A stretch of 64,000 nt of DNA from Reddybacter sp041277045 (GCA_041277045.1 JBGFSY010000003.1:62001-126000); one strand, 5' to 3'; numbered from the stretch's first letter, positions 1 to 8,433 are shown. Notes: generated by a model from the letters alone, not told the origin. A program made the numbers and translations.

Positions 1-553
1 TACCTTTACCGCTCGGGTTTGTGCCTCTACGCTGTCTGACATCCACTCCTGCGTGACCGCAGCGATTGGTAGTCTGCGTGGTCCATTGCACGGTGGTGCT
101 AACGAAGCGGCAATGGACATGATCGAGAGCTTCACCAGCGCCGATAATGCTGAAGAAGAAATGATGGGCATGTTGGCGCGCAAAGATAAAATCATGGGCT
201 TCGGTCACGCTATTTATGCCGACTCCGATCCGCGCAATGCCATCATTAAAGAGTGGTCTGAAAAGCTCGGTAAAGACGTTGGCGACACTGTTCTCTACCC
301 CGTTTCTGTACGCTGTGAAGAAGTGATGTGGCGCGAGAAAAAGTTGTTCTGTAACGCCGATTTCTTCCACGCCTCGGCCTATCACTTTATGGGAATTCCT
401 ACTAAGCTGTTTACACCCATTTTCGTTATGTCACGTCTTACTGGTTGGGCTGCCCACGTCTTTGAGCAACGCGCCGACAACCGTATTATTCGCCCCAGTG
501 CCGAGTACACTGGGCCGGACATGCGCGCCGTACCCGCGATCACCGAGCGCTAA
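1..553 (+). CDS. prpC: 2-methylcitrate synthase, C-terminal part (truncated by window edge)
   Basis: Condenses propionyl-CoA with oxaloacetate to 2-methylcitrate, the first step of the cytosolic methylcitrate cycle. The open frame runs in from base 2, so the GTG at 53 is an internal Val codon and not a start. Citrate-synthase family marks visible here are GPLHGGANE (substrate-binding/catalytic His region), GFGHAIY (second His) and the C-terminal EQRADNRIIRP segment with the conserved Arg residues. The stop at 551-553 is followed by an intrinsic terminator. The next genes are acnD and prpF, the usual order of the prp operon in gammaproteobacteria, which favours methylcitrate synthase over housekeeping citrate synthase. 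prpB and a PrpR-type regulator are expected upstream, outside the window. Confidence 0.93.
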   Translation, partial: TFTARVCASTLSDIHSCVTAAIGSLRGPLHGGANEAAMDMIESFTSADNAEEEMMGMLARKDKIMGFGHAIYADSDPRNAIIKEWSEKLGKDVGDTVLYPVSVRCEEVMWREKKLFCNADFFHASAYHFMGIPTKLFTPIFVMSRLTGWAAHVFEQRADNRIIRPSAEYTGPDMRAVPAITER

Positions 554-584
554 TTACATAGCCCTGGTGCTTGATAGCTAAACG

Positions 585-619
585 AAAAGGAGTGCCGTGT
601 TTGCGGTGCTCCTTTTTTA
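585..619 (+). terminator. Rho-independent terminator after prpC
   Basis: A 13-bp stem (585-597 with 604-616, two G-U wobble pairs in RNA) with a 6-nt loop is followed by a T run. It lies between prpC and acnD, so acnD may be expressed by read-through or from its own promoter in 619-660. Confidence 0.8.
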
Positions 620-677
620 ATTTCAATAAGTTGCAAGTCAATATTAAAGTGATTTGTTTCATAAGGAGTCTTACATT

Positions 678-3272
678 ATGAATACCGAATATCGCAAATC
701 TCTACCCGGTACCCAGCTCGATTTTTTCGACACGCAAGCAGCTGTCGATGCTATCGAACCCGGCGCCTACGCTAAGCTGCCCTATGTCTCCCGCGTTTAT
801 GCCGAAAACCTGGTACGCCGCTGTGAGCCCGAAGTACTGACCGACTCTCTGAAGCAGATCATTGAAGGTAAGCAAGATCTCGACTTTCCCTGGTACCCGG
901 CACGCGTCGTGTGTCACGATATTCTCGGCCAAACCGCACTGGTTGACCTCGCCGGCCTGCGCGACGCCATTGCCGACAAGGGCGGCGACCCTGCCAAAGT
1001 GAACCCCGTGGTACCGACGCAGTTGATTGTCGACCACTCTCTGGCCGTAGAAGCCCCCGGTTTTGACAAGGACGCCTTCGCTAAAAACCGCGCTATTGAA
1101 GACCGTCGCAACGAAGATCGCTTCCACTTTATTAACTGGACCAAAAAGGCCTTTAAAAACGTCGACGTGATCCAGCCCGGCAACGGCATCATGCACCAGA
1201 TTAACCTGGAGAAAATGTCGCCGGTGATTCAGTCCCGCGACGGCGTGGCCTTCCCCGATACACTAGTTGGCACCGACAGCCACACGCCTCACGTTGACGC
1301 TCTGGGTGTAATCGCCCTCGGCGTTGGTGGTCTAGAAGCCGAAACCGTGATGCTGGGTCGTCCCTCCTACATGCGCCTGCCCGACATCATTGGTGTTGAG
1401 CTATTAGGTAAAGCGCAACCGGGTATTACCGCCACCGACATCGTCCTGGCCTTGACCGAATACCTGCGCAACGAGAAAGTCGTTTCCTCCTACCTTGAGT
1501 TCTACGGCGAAGGTGCTGCCAACTTGAGCCTAGGGGATCGTGCGACTATCTCCAATATGACCCCCGAGTTTGGTGCCTCTGCGGCGATGTTCTACATCGA
1601 CCAGCAAACCATCGACTATCTGAAAATCACCGGTCGCGAGGCCGAGCAGGTGAAGTTGGTTGAGACTTACGCCAAGCAAACTGGCCTGTGGGCAGATAGC
1701 CTGAAGACGGCCGAATACCCCCGCGTGTTGAGCTTTGACCTCTCCACCGTCGTGCGCACCATCGCTGGCCCGTCCAACCCCCACGCCCGTGTGCCAACGT
1801 CAGAGCTGGCCGCCCGCGGTATCTCCGGTGTGGTTGAGAATGAAGAGGGCCTGATGCCCGATGGCGCAGTGATTATTGCCGCCATCACCAGCTGCACCAA
1901 CACCAGTAACCCGCGCAATGTGATTGCCGCAGCGCTGATTGCCCGCAACGCCAATAAGCTGGGTTTGACCCGCAAGCCCTGGGTGAAGACCTCCTTTGCG
2001 CCGGGTTCAAAAGTGGCTCAGCTGTATTTGGAAGATTCCAATTTGTTGCCTGAGCTGGAGCAATTGGGTTTCGGCATCGTCGGTTTTGCCTGCACCACCT
2101 GTAACGGTATGAGTGGTGCGCTGGACCCGGTTATTGAGAAGGAAGTGATTGACCGCGACCTGTACTCAACCGCCGTGTTGTCGGGCAACCGCAACTTTGA
2201 CGGCCGTATTCATCCCCATGCCAAGCAGGCCTTTTTGGCCTCACCGCCTCTCGTGGTTGCCTATGCTATCGCTGGCACCATTCGTTTCGATATTGAAAAA
2301 GATGTACTGGGCAAAGACCAAAACGGCAACGACATCACCCTGAAAGATATCTGGCCCAGCGATGAAGAGATCGACGCCATTGTTGCAGCCAGTGTTAAGC
2401 CCGAACAGTTCCGTGAAATCTACATCCCGATGTTTGATATCACCGAAGAGCAGGGCGAGCAGATCAGCCCGCTCTACGACTGGCGACCACAAACCACCTA
2501 TATCCGTCGCCCGCCGTATTGGGAAGGCGCGCTAGCCGGTGAGCGCACCATGAAAGGAATGCGTCCCCTGGCCGTGTTGGGTGACAACATCACCACCGAT
2601 CACCTGTCGCCGTCGAATGCCATTCAGCTCAACAGTGCCGCCGGTGCCTACCTCGACAAAATGGGCCTGCCCGTGGAGGACTTTAATTCCTACGCTACCC
2701 ACCGGGGTGACCACCTCACGGCCCAGCGTGCCACTTTCGCCAACCCCAAACTGTTTAACGAAATGGTGCAGGAAAACGGCGAAACCAAGCAGGGTTCACT
2801 GGCACGTATCGAGCCGGAAGGCACGGTCAGCCGCATGTGGGAAGCCATTGAAACTTATATGGAGCGCAAGCAGCCGCTGATTATTGTTGCCGGTGCCGAC
2901 TACGGTCAGGGTTCATCCCGTGACTGGGCCGCTAAAGGTGTTCGTTTAGCCGGTGTTGAAGCGATTGTCGCCGAGGGCTTTGAGCGCATTCACCGCACCA
3001 ACCTGGTGGGTATGGGTGTGATGCCGCTGGAATTTAAAGCCGGTGAAAATCGCAAGACCTATGCCATCGATGGCACCGAGACCTTTGATGTGATTGGTAA
3101 GGCCAGCCCCCGTGCCGACCTGACCCTGCGCATTACTCGTAGCAACGGTGAGAGCGTCGATGTGCCGGTGATCTGTCGCCTCGACACCGCCGAAGAAGTA
3201 CTGGTCTACGAAGCGGGCGGTGTACTGCAGCGCTTTGCCGATGACTTTTTAGAGTCTTCAGTCGCTAGCTAA
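678..3272 (+). CDS. acnD: Fe/S-dependent 2-methylcitrate dehydratase AcnD
   Basis: Aconitase-like enzyme that dehydrates 2-methylcitrate in the methylcitrate cycle and works with PrpF. It is 864 residues, the family's normal length. The 4Fe-4S ligands are C406 (TSCTNTSNPRN) and C472/C475 (ACTTCNGMSG). The C-terminal swivel domain carries the GDNITTDHLSP and GADYGQGSSRDWAAKG motifs. I chose the ATG at 678 because AAGGAG lies 10 nt upstream (663-668); an upstream in-frame TTG at 654 has no support. A strong hairpin and then prpF follow. The pairing with prpF identifies it as AcnD and not AcnA. Confidence 0.95.
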   Translation: MNTEYRKSLPGTQLDFFDTQAAVDAIEPGAYAKLPYVSRVYAENLVRRCEPEVLTDSLKQIIEGKQDLDFPWYPARVVCHDILGQTALVDLAGLRDAIADKGGDPAKVNPVVPTQLIVDHSLAVEAPGFDKDAFAKNRAIEDRRNEDRFHFINWTKKAFKNVDVIQPGNGIMHQINLEKMSPVIQSRDGVAFPDTLVGTDSHTPHVDALGVIALGVGGLEAETVMLGRPSYMRLPDIIGVELLGKAQPGITATDIVLALTEYLRNEKVVSSYLEFYGEGAANLSLGDRATISNMTPEFGASAAMFYIDQQTIDYLKITGREAEQVKLVETYAKQTGLWADSLKTAEYPRVLSFDLSTVVRTIAGPSNPHARVPTSELAARGISGVVENEEGLMPDGAVIIAAITSCTNTSNPRNVIAAALIARNANKLGLTRKPWVKTSFAPGSKVAQLYLEDSNLLPELEQLGFGIVGFACTTCNGMSGALDPVIEKEVIDRDLYSTAVLSGNRNFDGRIHPHAKQAFLASPPLVVAYAIAGTIRFDIEKDVLGKDQNGNDITLKDIWPSDEEIDAIVAASVKPEQFREIYIPMFDITEEQGEQISPLYDWRPQTTYIRRPPYWEGALAGERTMKGMRPLAVLGDNITTDHLSPSNAIQLNSAAGAYLDKMGLPVEDFNSYATHRGDHLTAQRATFANPKLFNEMVQENGETKQGSLARIEPEGTVSRMWEAIETYMERKQPLIIVAGADYGQGSSRDWAAKGVRLAGVEAIVAEGFERIHRTNLVGMGVMPLEFKAGENRKTYAIDGTETFDVIGKASPRADLTLRITRSNGESVDVPVICRLDTAEEVLVYEAGGVLQRFADDFLESSVAS

Positions 3273-3285
3273 GGGCTGATCCTGT

Positions 3286-3324
3286 TAATGAGGCAACGCT
3301 GATTTATTCAGCGTTGCCTCATTA
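3286..3324. terminator. Long perfect hairpin between acnD and prpF
   Basis: A perfect 17-bp inverted repeat (3286-3302 and 3308-3324) with a 5-nt loop sits 14 bases after the acnD stop. It has no clean T run on the + strand, so it may be an mRNA-stabilising or partial-termination hairpin inside the operon and not a full terminator. Confidence 0.6.
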
Positions 3325-3390
3325 CAATTAACGCTCGCCAAAAAACGATTATTTTTTAATATTTAAAATATTAGATCAGGAATAAAGCTC

Positions 3391-4569
3391 ATGGCCTATG
3401 CACCACAAATAAAAGTCCCCGCCACCTACATGCGTGGCGGCACCAGCAAAGGTGTTTTCTTTAGTTTGCAAGACCTGCCGGAAGCGGCACAGGTGGCCGG
3501 AGCGGCGCGTGACGCTTTATTGCTGCGGGTCATCGGCAGCCCCGATCCCTACGGCAAGCAAACTGACGGCATGGGCGGTGCAACATCCAGCACCAGTAAA
3601 ACCGTGATATTGGCAAAAAGCCAGCAGGCCGACCACGATGTCGACTATCTCTTTGGCCAGGTCGCCATCGACAAGGCCTTTGTCGATTGGAGCGGTAACT
3701 GCGGCAATCTCACCGCAGCAGTCGGCGCCTTCGCCATTAGCAATGGCCTGGTCGATGCTGCCCGTATTCCTACCGATGGCATCGCCGTGATTCGCATCTG
3801 GCAAGCGAATATTAAAAAAACCATTATCGCCCACGTCCCCATGACAGCAGGGGACGTGCAGGAAACCGGCGCCTTTGAACTCGATGGTGTGACCTTTCCC
3901 GCTGCCGAAGTGCAGGTTGATTTTATCGACCCCGCCGACGGCGACGGCGCGATGTTCCCCACCGGCAATGTGGTGGATGACCTCGAAGTACCCGGTGTTG
4001 GCACCTTCAAGGCCACCATGATTAACGCCGGTATTCCCACTATCTTTCTCAATGCCGACGAAATTGGCTACACCGGCGCAGAACTGCAGGAAGCCATTAA
4101 TGGTGACCCCGCAGCGCTGAGCCGCTTTGAAACCATTCGTGCCCACGGCGCGATTCGTATGGGTTTAATTAAAGATGTGGAAGAAGCTGTGGCGCGGCAG
4201 CACACACCCAAGGTGGCCTTCGTGGCACCCCCCAGTGCTTACACTTCCTCCAGTGGTAAAGAAATAACCGTGGCCGATATCGACTTGCAAGTACGGGCGC
4301 TATCGATGGGTAAACTGCACCATGCGATGATGGGTACGGCGGCTGTTGCCATTGGTACGGCTGCTGCCATTCCCGGTACCTTGGTCAATCTCGCCGCAGG
4401 CGGTGAGGCGCGCAGCGCTGTGCGTTTTGGTCATCCCTCCGGCACCTTGAAAGTGGGTGCGCAAGCCAGTCAGGTCGATGGTGAGTGGGCGGTGAATAAG
4501 GCGAGTATGAGTCGTAGTGCCCGGGTGTTGATGCAGGGTTGGGTTCGGGTGCCTGGGGATGTGATTTAG
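3391..4569 (+). CDS. prpF: 2-methylaconitate cis-trans isomerase PrpF
   Basis: Isomerises the AcnD product so that aconitase can hydrate it to 2-methylisocitrate. The protein is 392 residues with the PrpF start MRGGTSKGVFF, then DGMGGATSSTSKT (lysine region of the active site), GNCGNLTAAVGAFAI and the second-domain segment PTIFLNA. The fold is the diaminopimelate-epimerase type. An ATG preceded by a weak purine stretch (AGGAAT) fits the start. It lies immediately downstream of acnD on the same strand and closes the prp operon. The next gene, an integron integrase, is convergent, so prpF marks the boundary between core metabolism and an integron. Confidence 0.95.
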   Translation: MAYAPQIKVPATYMRGGTSKGVFFSLQDLPEAAQVAGAARDALLLRVIGSPDPYGKQTDGMGGATSSTSKTVILAKSQQADHDVDYLFGQVAIDKAFVDWSGNCGNLTAAVGAFAISNGLVDAARIPTDGIAVIRIWQANIKKTIIAHVPMTAGDVQETGAFELDGVTFPAAEVQVDFIDPADGDGAMFPTGNVVDDLEVPGVGTFKATMINAGIPTIFLNADEIGYTGAELQEAINGDPAALSRFETIRAHGAIRMGLIKDVEEAVARQHTPKVAFVAPPSAYTSSSGKEITVADIDLQVRALSMGKLHHAMMGTAAVAIGTAAAIPGTLVNLAAGGEARSAVRFGHPSGTLKVGAQASQVDGEWAVNKASMSRSARVLMQGWVRVPGDVI

Positions 4570-4699
4570 GCATTTGTCGATAGGGCGGGGCATGCAAGCG
4601 CATGAGCAGCAGAGTTTGCGCTTCGCCCAAATTGACAGCGGTAAGCATGGGGCAAGGCTTAAGGGCTAAAGCGTAAGCACTCAGCCCCAATAAAAACCG

Positions 4700-5680
4700 C
4701 TAAATATCCAGCGGCGATGTCACCGCCAATGCACCCCGGCCAACAACATGGGTATAAATCTCCGTGGTTTTTACATCGGCATGGCCCAATAAAGTTTGCA
4801 CGGTGCGAATATCGTAATTCATCTCCAGTAAGCGCGTTGCAAAGCTGTGGCGAAAGGTATGGCAACTCGCTTGCTTATTAATCCCGGCCCGTTTTATGGC
4901 GCCCTTTACCGCTCTTTGTAACGACTGCTCGCCAATATGATGGCGGCGAATAATCTCAGCGCGCGGGTCAACAGCGCGATGTCCTGCAGGAAACACATAC
5001 TGCCAGGCCAGCTCTGTTGCGGCACTGGGGTACTTGCGGTTCAGCGCATAGGGTAAATAAACCTCGCCGTAGCCCTCGGCAAGGTCATAGGCGTGTAATT
5101 GTTGCGCGTGTTCAATGGTCTGCTGCAAGCGTGGAATAACTTTTTCGGGCAAGGGTGTGACACGGTCTTTATTGCCTTTGCCATTACGCACTACCAGTTG
5201 TTTTACGTTGAAATCGACATCCTTAATGCGCAAGCGCACACATTCCATTACCCGCAAACCAGCGCCGTACAGTAGAGCGGCCATTACATAATGCCGACCT
5301 TTGAGCTGCCCCAGAACGGCGCTCGCCTCCTGGTGGGAGAACACCGTGGGTATGCGTGGGGCCTTGTTGGCATAGGTGAATGTAATAGCCTCCTCTATAG
5401 GTCGTTTTAATACCTCGCGATATAGAAACACCAGTGCGTTTAAAGCGGTACGCTGTGTGGCGGGTGCTACGCCGCGCTCAATGGCGAGATGGTTTAAATA
5501 GGCCCCGACTTCATCAGCTCCCATATCCCGAGGGTGGCGTTTATTGTGGAAGTGAATGAAGTTCTTAATCCAGCGCAGATAGGTGTGCTCGGTCTTAATG
5601 CTGTAATGCTTGCAAAGAATGACCTGTCGCACCTGCTCAAGGAAGGGGCTCGATTTTGGTGTGGAAATTTCATTGCGCAT
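4700..5680 (-). CDS. intI: Integron integrase (tyrosine recombinase IntI)
   Basis: Site-specific recombinase that inserts and excises gene cassettes at attI and attC. It has 326 residues: N-terminal SAM-like DNA-binding domain (about 10-95), then the catalytic domain. R143 (GAGLRVMECVRLR), K171 region (GKGNKDR), H274/R277 (HTFRHSFAT), H300 (LLGHADVKTT) and nucleophile Y309 (EIYTHV) are all present. The integron-specific insert is visible as KYPSAATELAWQYVFPA...DPRAEIIRRHHIGEQ (about 216-252), which separates IntI from XerC/XerD. It is transcribed away from the cassettes. A LexA-type box lies 15 bp upstream of the ATG, so SOS control is likely. No frameshift or missing catalytic residue is seen, so the enzyme is probably active. 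Confidence 0.95.
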   Translation of the reverse strand: MRNEISTPKSSPFLEQVRQVILCKHYSIKTEHTYLRWIKNFIHFHNKRHPRDMGADEVGAYLNHLAIERGVAPATQRTALNALVFLYREVLKRPIEEAITFTYANKAPRIPTVFSHQEASAVLGQLKGRHYVMAALLYGAGLRVMECVRLRIKDVDFNVKQLVVRNGKGNKDRVTPLPEKVIPRLQQTIEHAQQLHAYDLAEGYGEVYLPYALNRKYPSAATELAWQYVFPAGHRAVDPRAEIIRRHHIGEQSLQRAVKGAIKRAGINKQASCHTFRHSFATRLLEMNYDIRTVQTLLGHADVKTTEIYTHVVGRGALAVTSPLDI

Positions 5681-5694
5681 AAATCACCCCTAAG

Positions 5695-5710
5695 CTGGTT
5701 GTATAAACAG
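5695..5710 (-). promoter_or_regulatory. LexA box of the intI promoter
   Basis: CTGGTTGTATAAACAG matches the gammaproteobacterial LexA pattern CTG-N10-CAG exactly and lies 15-30 bp upstream of the intI start codon. SOS control of integron integrases through such a box is established for class 1 and Vibrio integrons; here it is inferred from sequence only. Confidence 0.8.
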
Positions 5711-5740
5711 TGGCTGGCGGCTGGCGATAAGGCAAGTTTA

Positions 5741-5808
5741 GTGACGTAAAGTTTTACGTCGGGTGACGTAAAGTTTTACGTCGGGTGACGTAAAGTTTGG
5801 GGTTAGAA
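5741..5808 (+). other. Candidate attI region with tandem repeats and cassette junction
   Basis: A 22-bp unit occurs at 5741-5762 and 5763-5784 and in part at 5785-5798. Each unit contains the inverted repeat GACGTAAAGTTTTACGTC. The core site GTTAGAA (5802-5808) follows directly. GTTAGAA is the exact reverse complement of the R'' core TTCTAAC of the first downstream attC (6491-6497), as expected where attI joins cassette 1. The junction would be between 5802 and 5803. The tandem units could be attI direct repeats bound by the integrase. A weaker alternative core, GTTATAA at about 6055, matches 6 of 7 bases. Confidence 0.6.
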
Positions 5809-5877
5809 TGTGGTGTTTTTGTTTAAGTGATTGTAATAATGGGTGTTTCTGTAGAGCCTGTCTGTTGGCTTTGGGTG

Positions 5878-6044
5878 AAGTACGTCGGGTGACGTAAAGT
5901 TTTACGTCACCCGACGTACTTTTCCAGGAATGGTAGGGTTGGAAAATAAATATCTTGTTTGAAGTCAACGGCTTGGGTATGGTTGTTCAGGTTTTAAATT
6001 GGAGAAGTACGTCACCTGACGTATTTTTTTGCGTCGGGTGACGC
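5878..6044. repeat. 44-bp near-perfect palindrome and further ACGTC-RGGT-GACGT hairpins
   Basis: Positions 5878-5898 and 5901-5921 are perfect 21-bp inverted repeats separated by GT. Two more single hairpin units lie at 6009-6022 (ACGTCACCTGACGT) and 6031-6044 (GCGTCGGGTGACGC). The same 14-bp core occurs at 5756-5769 and 5778-5791 inside the tandem repeats, giving six copies in about 290 bp in both orientations. The stretch lies between the attI core and the first cassette gene. Its function is unknown. Confidence 0.85.
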
Positions 6045-6098
6045 AGACTTAGCTGTTATAAGGCCAAATTTTTACATTAAAACGAGACCGAACAGTAT

Positions 6099-6476
6099 AT
6101 GGAAATAACACTAAATCACACTATTGTGCCTGTGCATAACAATGTTGAGTCAGCAAAGTTTTATGAAGCACTCTTCGGATTTCAGTTCGTAAAAGAATGG
6201 GGGCACTTTGCTGTTGTTAAAGTCAATTCAACACTGACTTTAGATTTTCTAACTAAAGAAGCCTTTTCATCAACGCATTACGCTTTCAAAGTCAGTGAAC
6301 AGCAGTTTGATGAAATATTTGACCGTATTAAGACTGGCAATATTAAATTCGGTAGCACACCAAACTCGCAAGACGATGGAAAAATCAATAACCTTTACGG
6401 TGGTAGAGGTGTATATTTCAAAGATCCAAATGGCCATGTACTAGAAATAATCACCACTGACTATATAATCGACTGA
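6099..6476 (+). CDS. VOC-family (glyoxalase/bleomycin-resistance type) cassette protein
   Basis: A small metal-binding enzyme or binding protein of the vicinal-oxygen-chelate superfamily, 125 residues, one VOC module. The fold is recognised from the N-terminal LNHTIVPVHNNVESAKFYEALFG with His-7, and the C-terminal GGRGVYFKDPNGHVLEIIT with the Glu that completes the metal site. Substrate cannot be told from sequence; relatives include glyoxalase, dioxygenase and fosfomycin or bleomycin resistance proteins. It is the first gene of the integron array, has AT-rich codon use unlike prpF, and is followed 14 nt after its stop by an attC site, so it is a mobile cassette gene. Its 5' leader is unusually long and full of palindromes. 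Confidence 0.8.
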   Translation: MEITLNHTIVPVHNNVESAKFYEALFGFQFVKEWGHFAVVKVNSTLTLDFLTKEAFSSTHYAFKVSEQQFDEIFDRIKTGNIKFGSTPNSQDDGKINNLYGGRGVYFKDPNGHVLEIITTDYIID

Positions 6477-6490
6477 TTTTCGTAAAATGC

Positions 6491-6571
6491 TTCTAACAAG
6501 GCAATGGTTCGGAATTTTAAAAGCTCCGGCTTCGCCTCCATTTTTAAAATCCGCACATTGCGGCGTTATGC
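6491..6571 (+). other. attC site of cassette 1
   Basis: R'' core TTCTAAC (6491-6497) and R' core GTTATGC (6565-6571) bracket an imperfect palindrome whose inner arms include AAGGCAAT and ATTGCGGCG. Cassette 1 would run from 5803 to 6565. The arrangement R''-L''-L'-R' and the 81-bp length are typical of chromosomal-integron attC sites. Confidence 0.85.
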
Positions 6572-6584
6572 ATCAGGAGTATGA

Positions 6585-7091
6585 ATGGAAATTTCATCCA
6601 TAATTGAAATTTGGAAATACCTTAAATGGCTCCCAAAGTTCATCTTGCGTAAGCTATTCAGTCAAGAACGAATGGGTGATTTAGTTCTGATTGATGTGCA
6701 GGCTAGACATGAAGCTGTTTGTGCAAATCTCGGTGACATCGCTTCTTATTCGATATATTTTCAAATAATTAACATGTCTCCCTTTGATGTTGAACTAGAT
6801 AGAGCCGAGATAGATTTTATGTGTGCAGGAACATCTGTATCTAAACAACATATCAAGAAGGCTGCTTATAAAGCTGGTGAAGTAGGGACCCTCTATGTGA
6901 CAGGCGAAATAGAGACGCCTAAAGCAATTCAAATGGCCCGTCACTACAAAGATAATCGCTCATCAATTTCTATTCATTGCGAGTTCAATTGCTCGCTTCA
7001 TAACTTCACAAAGGTATGTAAAAACCTTGAAGGTGTAAATGTACACTTTATGAATGCTGAATGGCGTAATTCTACTCTTGAAAATGCATAA
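6585..7091 (+). CDS. Hypothetical cassette protein
   Basis: 168 residues; no family recognised. The N-terminus (MEISSIIEIWKYLKWLPKFI) looks like an amphipathic or membrane-surface helix, followed by a soluble part with alternating hydrophobic stretches that suggests a beta-rich domain (about residues 35-165), with several Cys. There is no signal peptide with a clear cleavage site. It is the second cassette gene. It starts 14 nt after the R' core of attC1, and its TAA stop (7089-7091) lies inside the R'' core GCATAAC of its own attC, a compact layout usual for cassettes. AT-rich codon use differs from the metabolic neighbours. The function is unknown. Confidence 0.75.
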   Translation: MEISSIIEIWKYLKWLPKFILRKLFSQERMGDLVLIDVQARHEAVCANLGDIASYSIYFQIINMSPFDVELDRAEIDFMCAGTSVSKQHIKKAAYKAGEVGTLYVTGEIETPKAIQMARHYKDNRSSISIHCEFNCSLHNFTKVCKNLEGVNVHFMNAEWRNSTLENA

Positions 7092-7166
7092 CAAGGCAAT
7101 TAAAAATCGCCCACAAAAAGCGTGGGCTGGACTCGCTACCGCTCGCCTTTTATTGCGGCGTTAACA
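7086..7166 (+). other. attC site of cassette 2
   Basis: R'' core GCATAAC (7086-7092) and R' core GTTAACA (7160-7166). The cassette start GTTATGCAT (6565-6573) is the exact reverse complement of ATGCATAAC at 7084-7092, so cassette 2 is 6566-7160. It shares the AAGGCAAT / ATTGCGGCG arms with the attC of cassette 1, indicating one attC family. Confidence 0.87.
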
Positions 7167-7449
7167 CCCCGAGAATATGAGCAAGAAATTACTTTGGACA
7201 GGTTTGCTCAGGGTCTTAAAAGACATCCATCTATAATTTACATCCCAAAAGTAGGTCTGTGGCGTCACTTGGTCGTAACGCCATCATTTCGGTTGTTGAT
7301 TGCAGTGGTTTAGCGGGCAGTTATTGACTGAATTGCTGTAATACTGGCAGGAATAGGGTCTCGCGGGGTGTTTGGTCGTGCTGCTAGGTTCTATCTGTGT
7401 AGAAGAAGGGTTTACGGTTTACGGTTTTGGTTGGCGGAGTACTTGACGA
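7161..7449 (+). other. Remnant of a third cassette broken by a RAYT element
   Basis: Sequence after the second R' core begins like a cassette (TTAACACC) but no complete gene or closing attC is found. At 7221-7230 the motif AGACATCCAT resembles the GGACATCCAT left end seen beside the other RAYT copies, so the cassette was probably cut by the transposase locus at 7450-8433. No convincing gene is seen in the stretch. Confidence 0.4.
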
Positions 7450-8433
7450 TCAGTCGCCTTCAAACAGCAATTTACAGTTGGTCATACCCGGAATACGTCG
7501 ATAGTGCAGAGCTGTACAGGCCTGTTTAAGGTGTTGCAGGGTGCCAATGACACGACCAAAGCGTCCCTCGAATTGGGTGCTAAGGGTCAACCAATGATCA
7601 GCCGTGATGTTTAAACGGCTTAATAGCGGGGGCAGGTTTTTATCCATGGCCCCTCGTTTATCTTCGCGAACGATACGCCCGGTCCAGTCGACCAGTTCCA
7701 GATAGTCGCTAAGCCGACAGGGGAGCCCTTCAGGCATAATTTGACGGGGGTTACCGGCAAAGTTCATTAGGCTTTTTTCTTGCTGCTGTGGATGGTTGAT
7801 CTGACGGGCCGTTTTGGCCTTGCTAATGCGCTTCTTTACCGACGTGTGGTGTGAGTGTTCTGGCGTCTTGGCCATCTTCGCTCGCAGAGGATTGAGGTCG
7901 ACATAGGCCATGCAGGCAAATAGCGCCTGTTCATCCAACAAGGCCTGAGATTTAAAGCGACCCTCCCAAAAACGTCCCGTGCACTGATCTTCTTTATTCG
8001 CCTGGCGCGCAATGCCCTCATTAATCAGGCGCATAAACCAACTGATGTCCTGCAAGCGTTTTCGCCAAGTATCAACAATCCCATTTAAAACATCTCGCTC
8101 GGCCTTGAGTAAGGTCTCGCCACGACAATAACGCTGGCTGAATAAATTGCCCTTAAACAGCTGATGCCAACGTTCAATGACGGCAAGATCGCTCAAGTGC
8201 TCAGCCTGCGATGCATTAATATGTAACACCACGTGATAGTGGTTCGACATCACGGCATAAGCCGCCACATCAATGCAAAAGACTTTCGCCAAAGTGAGTA
8301 ATTTATCCTCAACCCAGCCACGGCGGTGTTCAAAACTCTCACCACAGAGAAAAGCTCTTCGCACACAGCGTGAAACACAGTGATAGTAGGGGGTAGCCTC
8401 AAGCGAGACTTGCTGGCTTCTGGCCTTGGTCAT
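7450..8433 (-). CDS. REP-associated tyrosine transposase (Y1/HUH, RAYT)
   Basis: Single-strand HUH endonuclease of the IS200/Y1 class, 327 residues. The HUH motif is SNHYHVVLHI, and the catalytic Tyr lies in AYVDLNPLRA. The N-terminal YYHCVSRCVRRAFL block is characteristic of the family, and there is a long C-terminal extension (about 200-327) rich in basic residues. RAYTs normally act on REP-like palindromes and are often domesticated. This copy is uninterrupted. It shares strong identity with the shortened copy at 9986-10438 and the fragment at 40,037-40,640. Candidate element ends are AGACATCCAT (7221-7230) and two copies of TTATAATGGCTGTCCT (8546-8561, 8571-8586). Confidence 0.88.
   Translation of the reverse strand: MTKARSQQVSLEATPYYHCVSRCVRRAFLCGESFEHRRGWVEDKLLTLAKVFCIDVAAYAVMSNHYHVVLHINASQAEHLSDLAVIERWHQLFKGNLFSQRYCRGETLLKAERDVLNGIVDTWRKRLQDISWFMRLINEGIARQANKEDQCTGRFWEGRFKSQALLDEQALFACMAYVDLNPLRAKMAKTPEHSHHTSVKKRISKAKTARQINHPQQQEKSLMNFAGNPRQIMPEGLPCRLSDYLELVDWTGRIVREDKRGAMDKNLPPLLSRLNITADHWLTLSTQFEGRFGRVIGTLQHLKQACTALHYRRIPGMTNCKLLFEGD

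Noticed and set aside
53..553. A start of prpC at the GTG at 53
   Set aside because: The family sequence continues upstream in the same frame to the window edge; the GTG is an internal Val codon.
702..2714. Long open frames antisense to acnD
   Set aside because: They mirror a highly conserved coding gene, have no homology and no ribosome-binding sites.
5741..6044. CRISPR-like array from the regular repeats near 5741-5798
   Set aside because: The units are directly tandem with no spacers, are self-complementary, and no cas gene is present; they fit an attI or palindromic repeat region.
6051..6061. GTTATAA at about 6055 as the attI/cassette 1 junction
   Set aside because: It matches the R'' core of the first attC in only 6 of 7 positions, while GTTAGAA at 5802 matches all 7; kept as an alternative in the attI entry.
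7122..7313. 63-codon frame spanning the second attC
   Set aside because: It crosses an attC and the RAYT flank and has no recognisable protein features.
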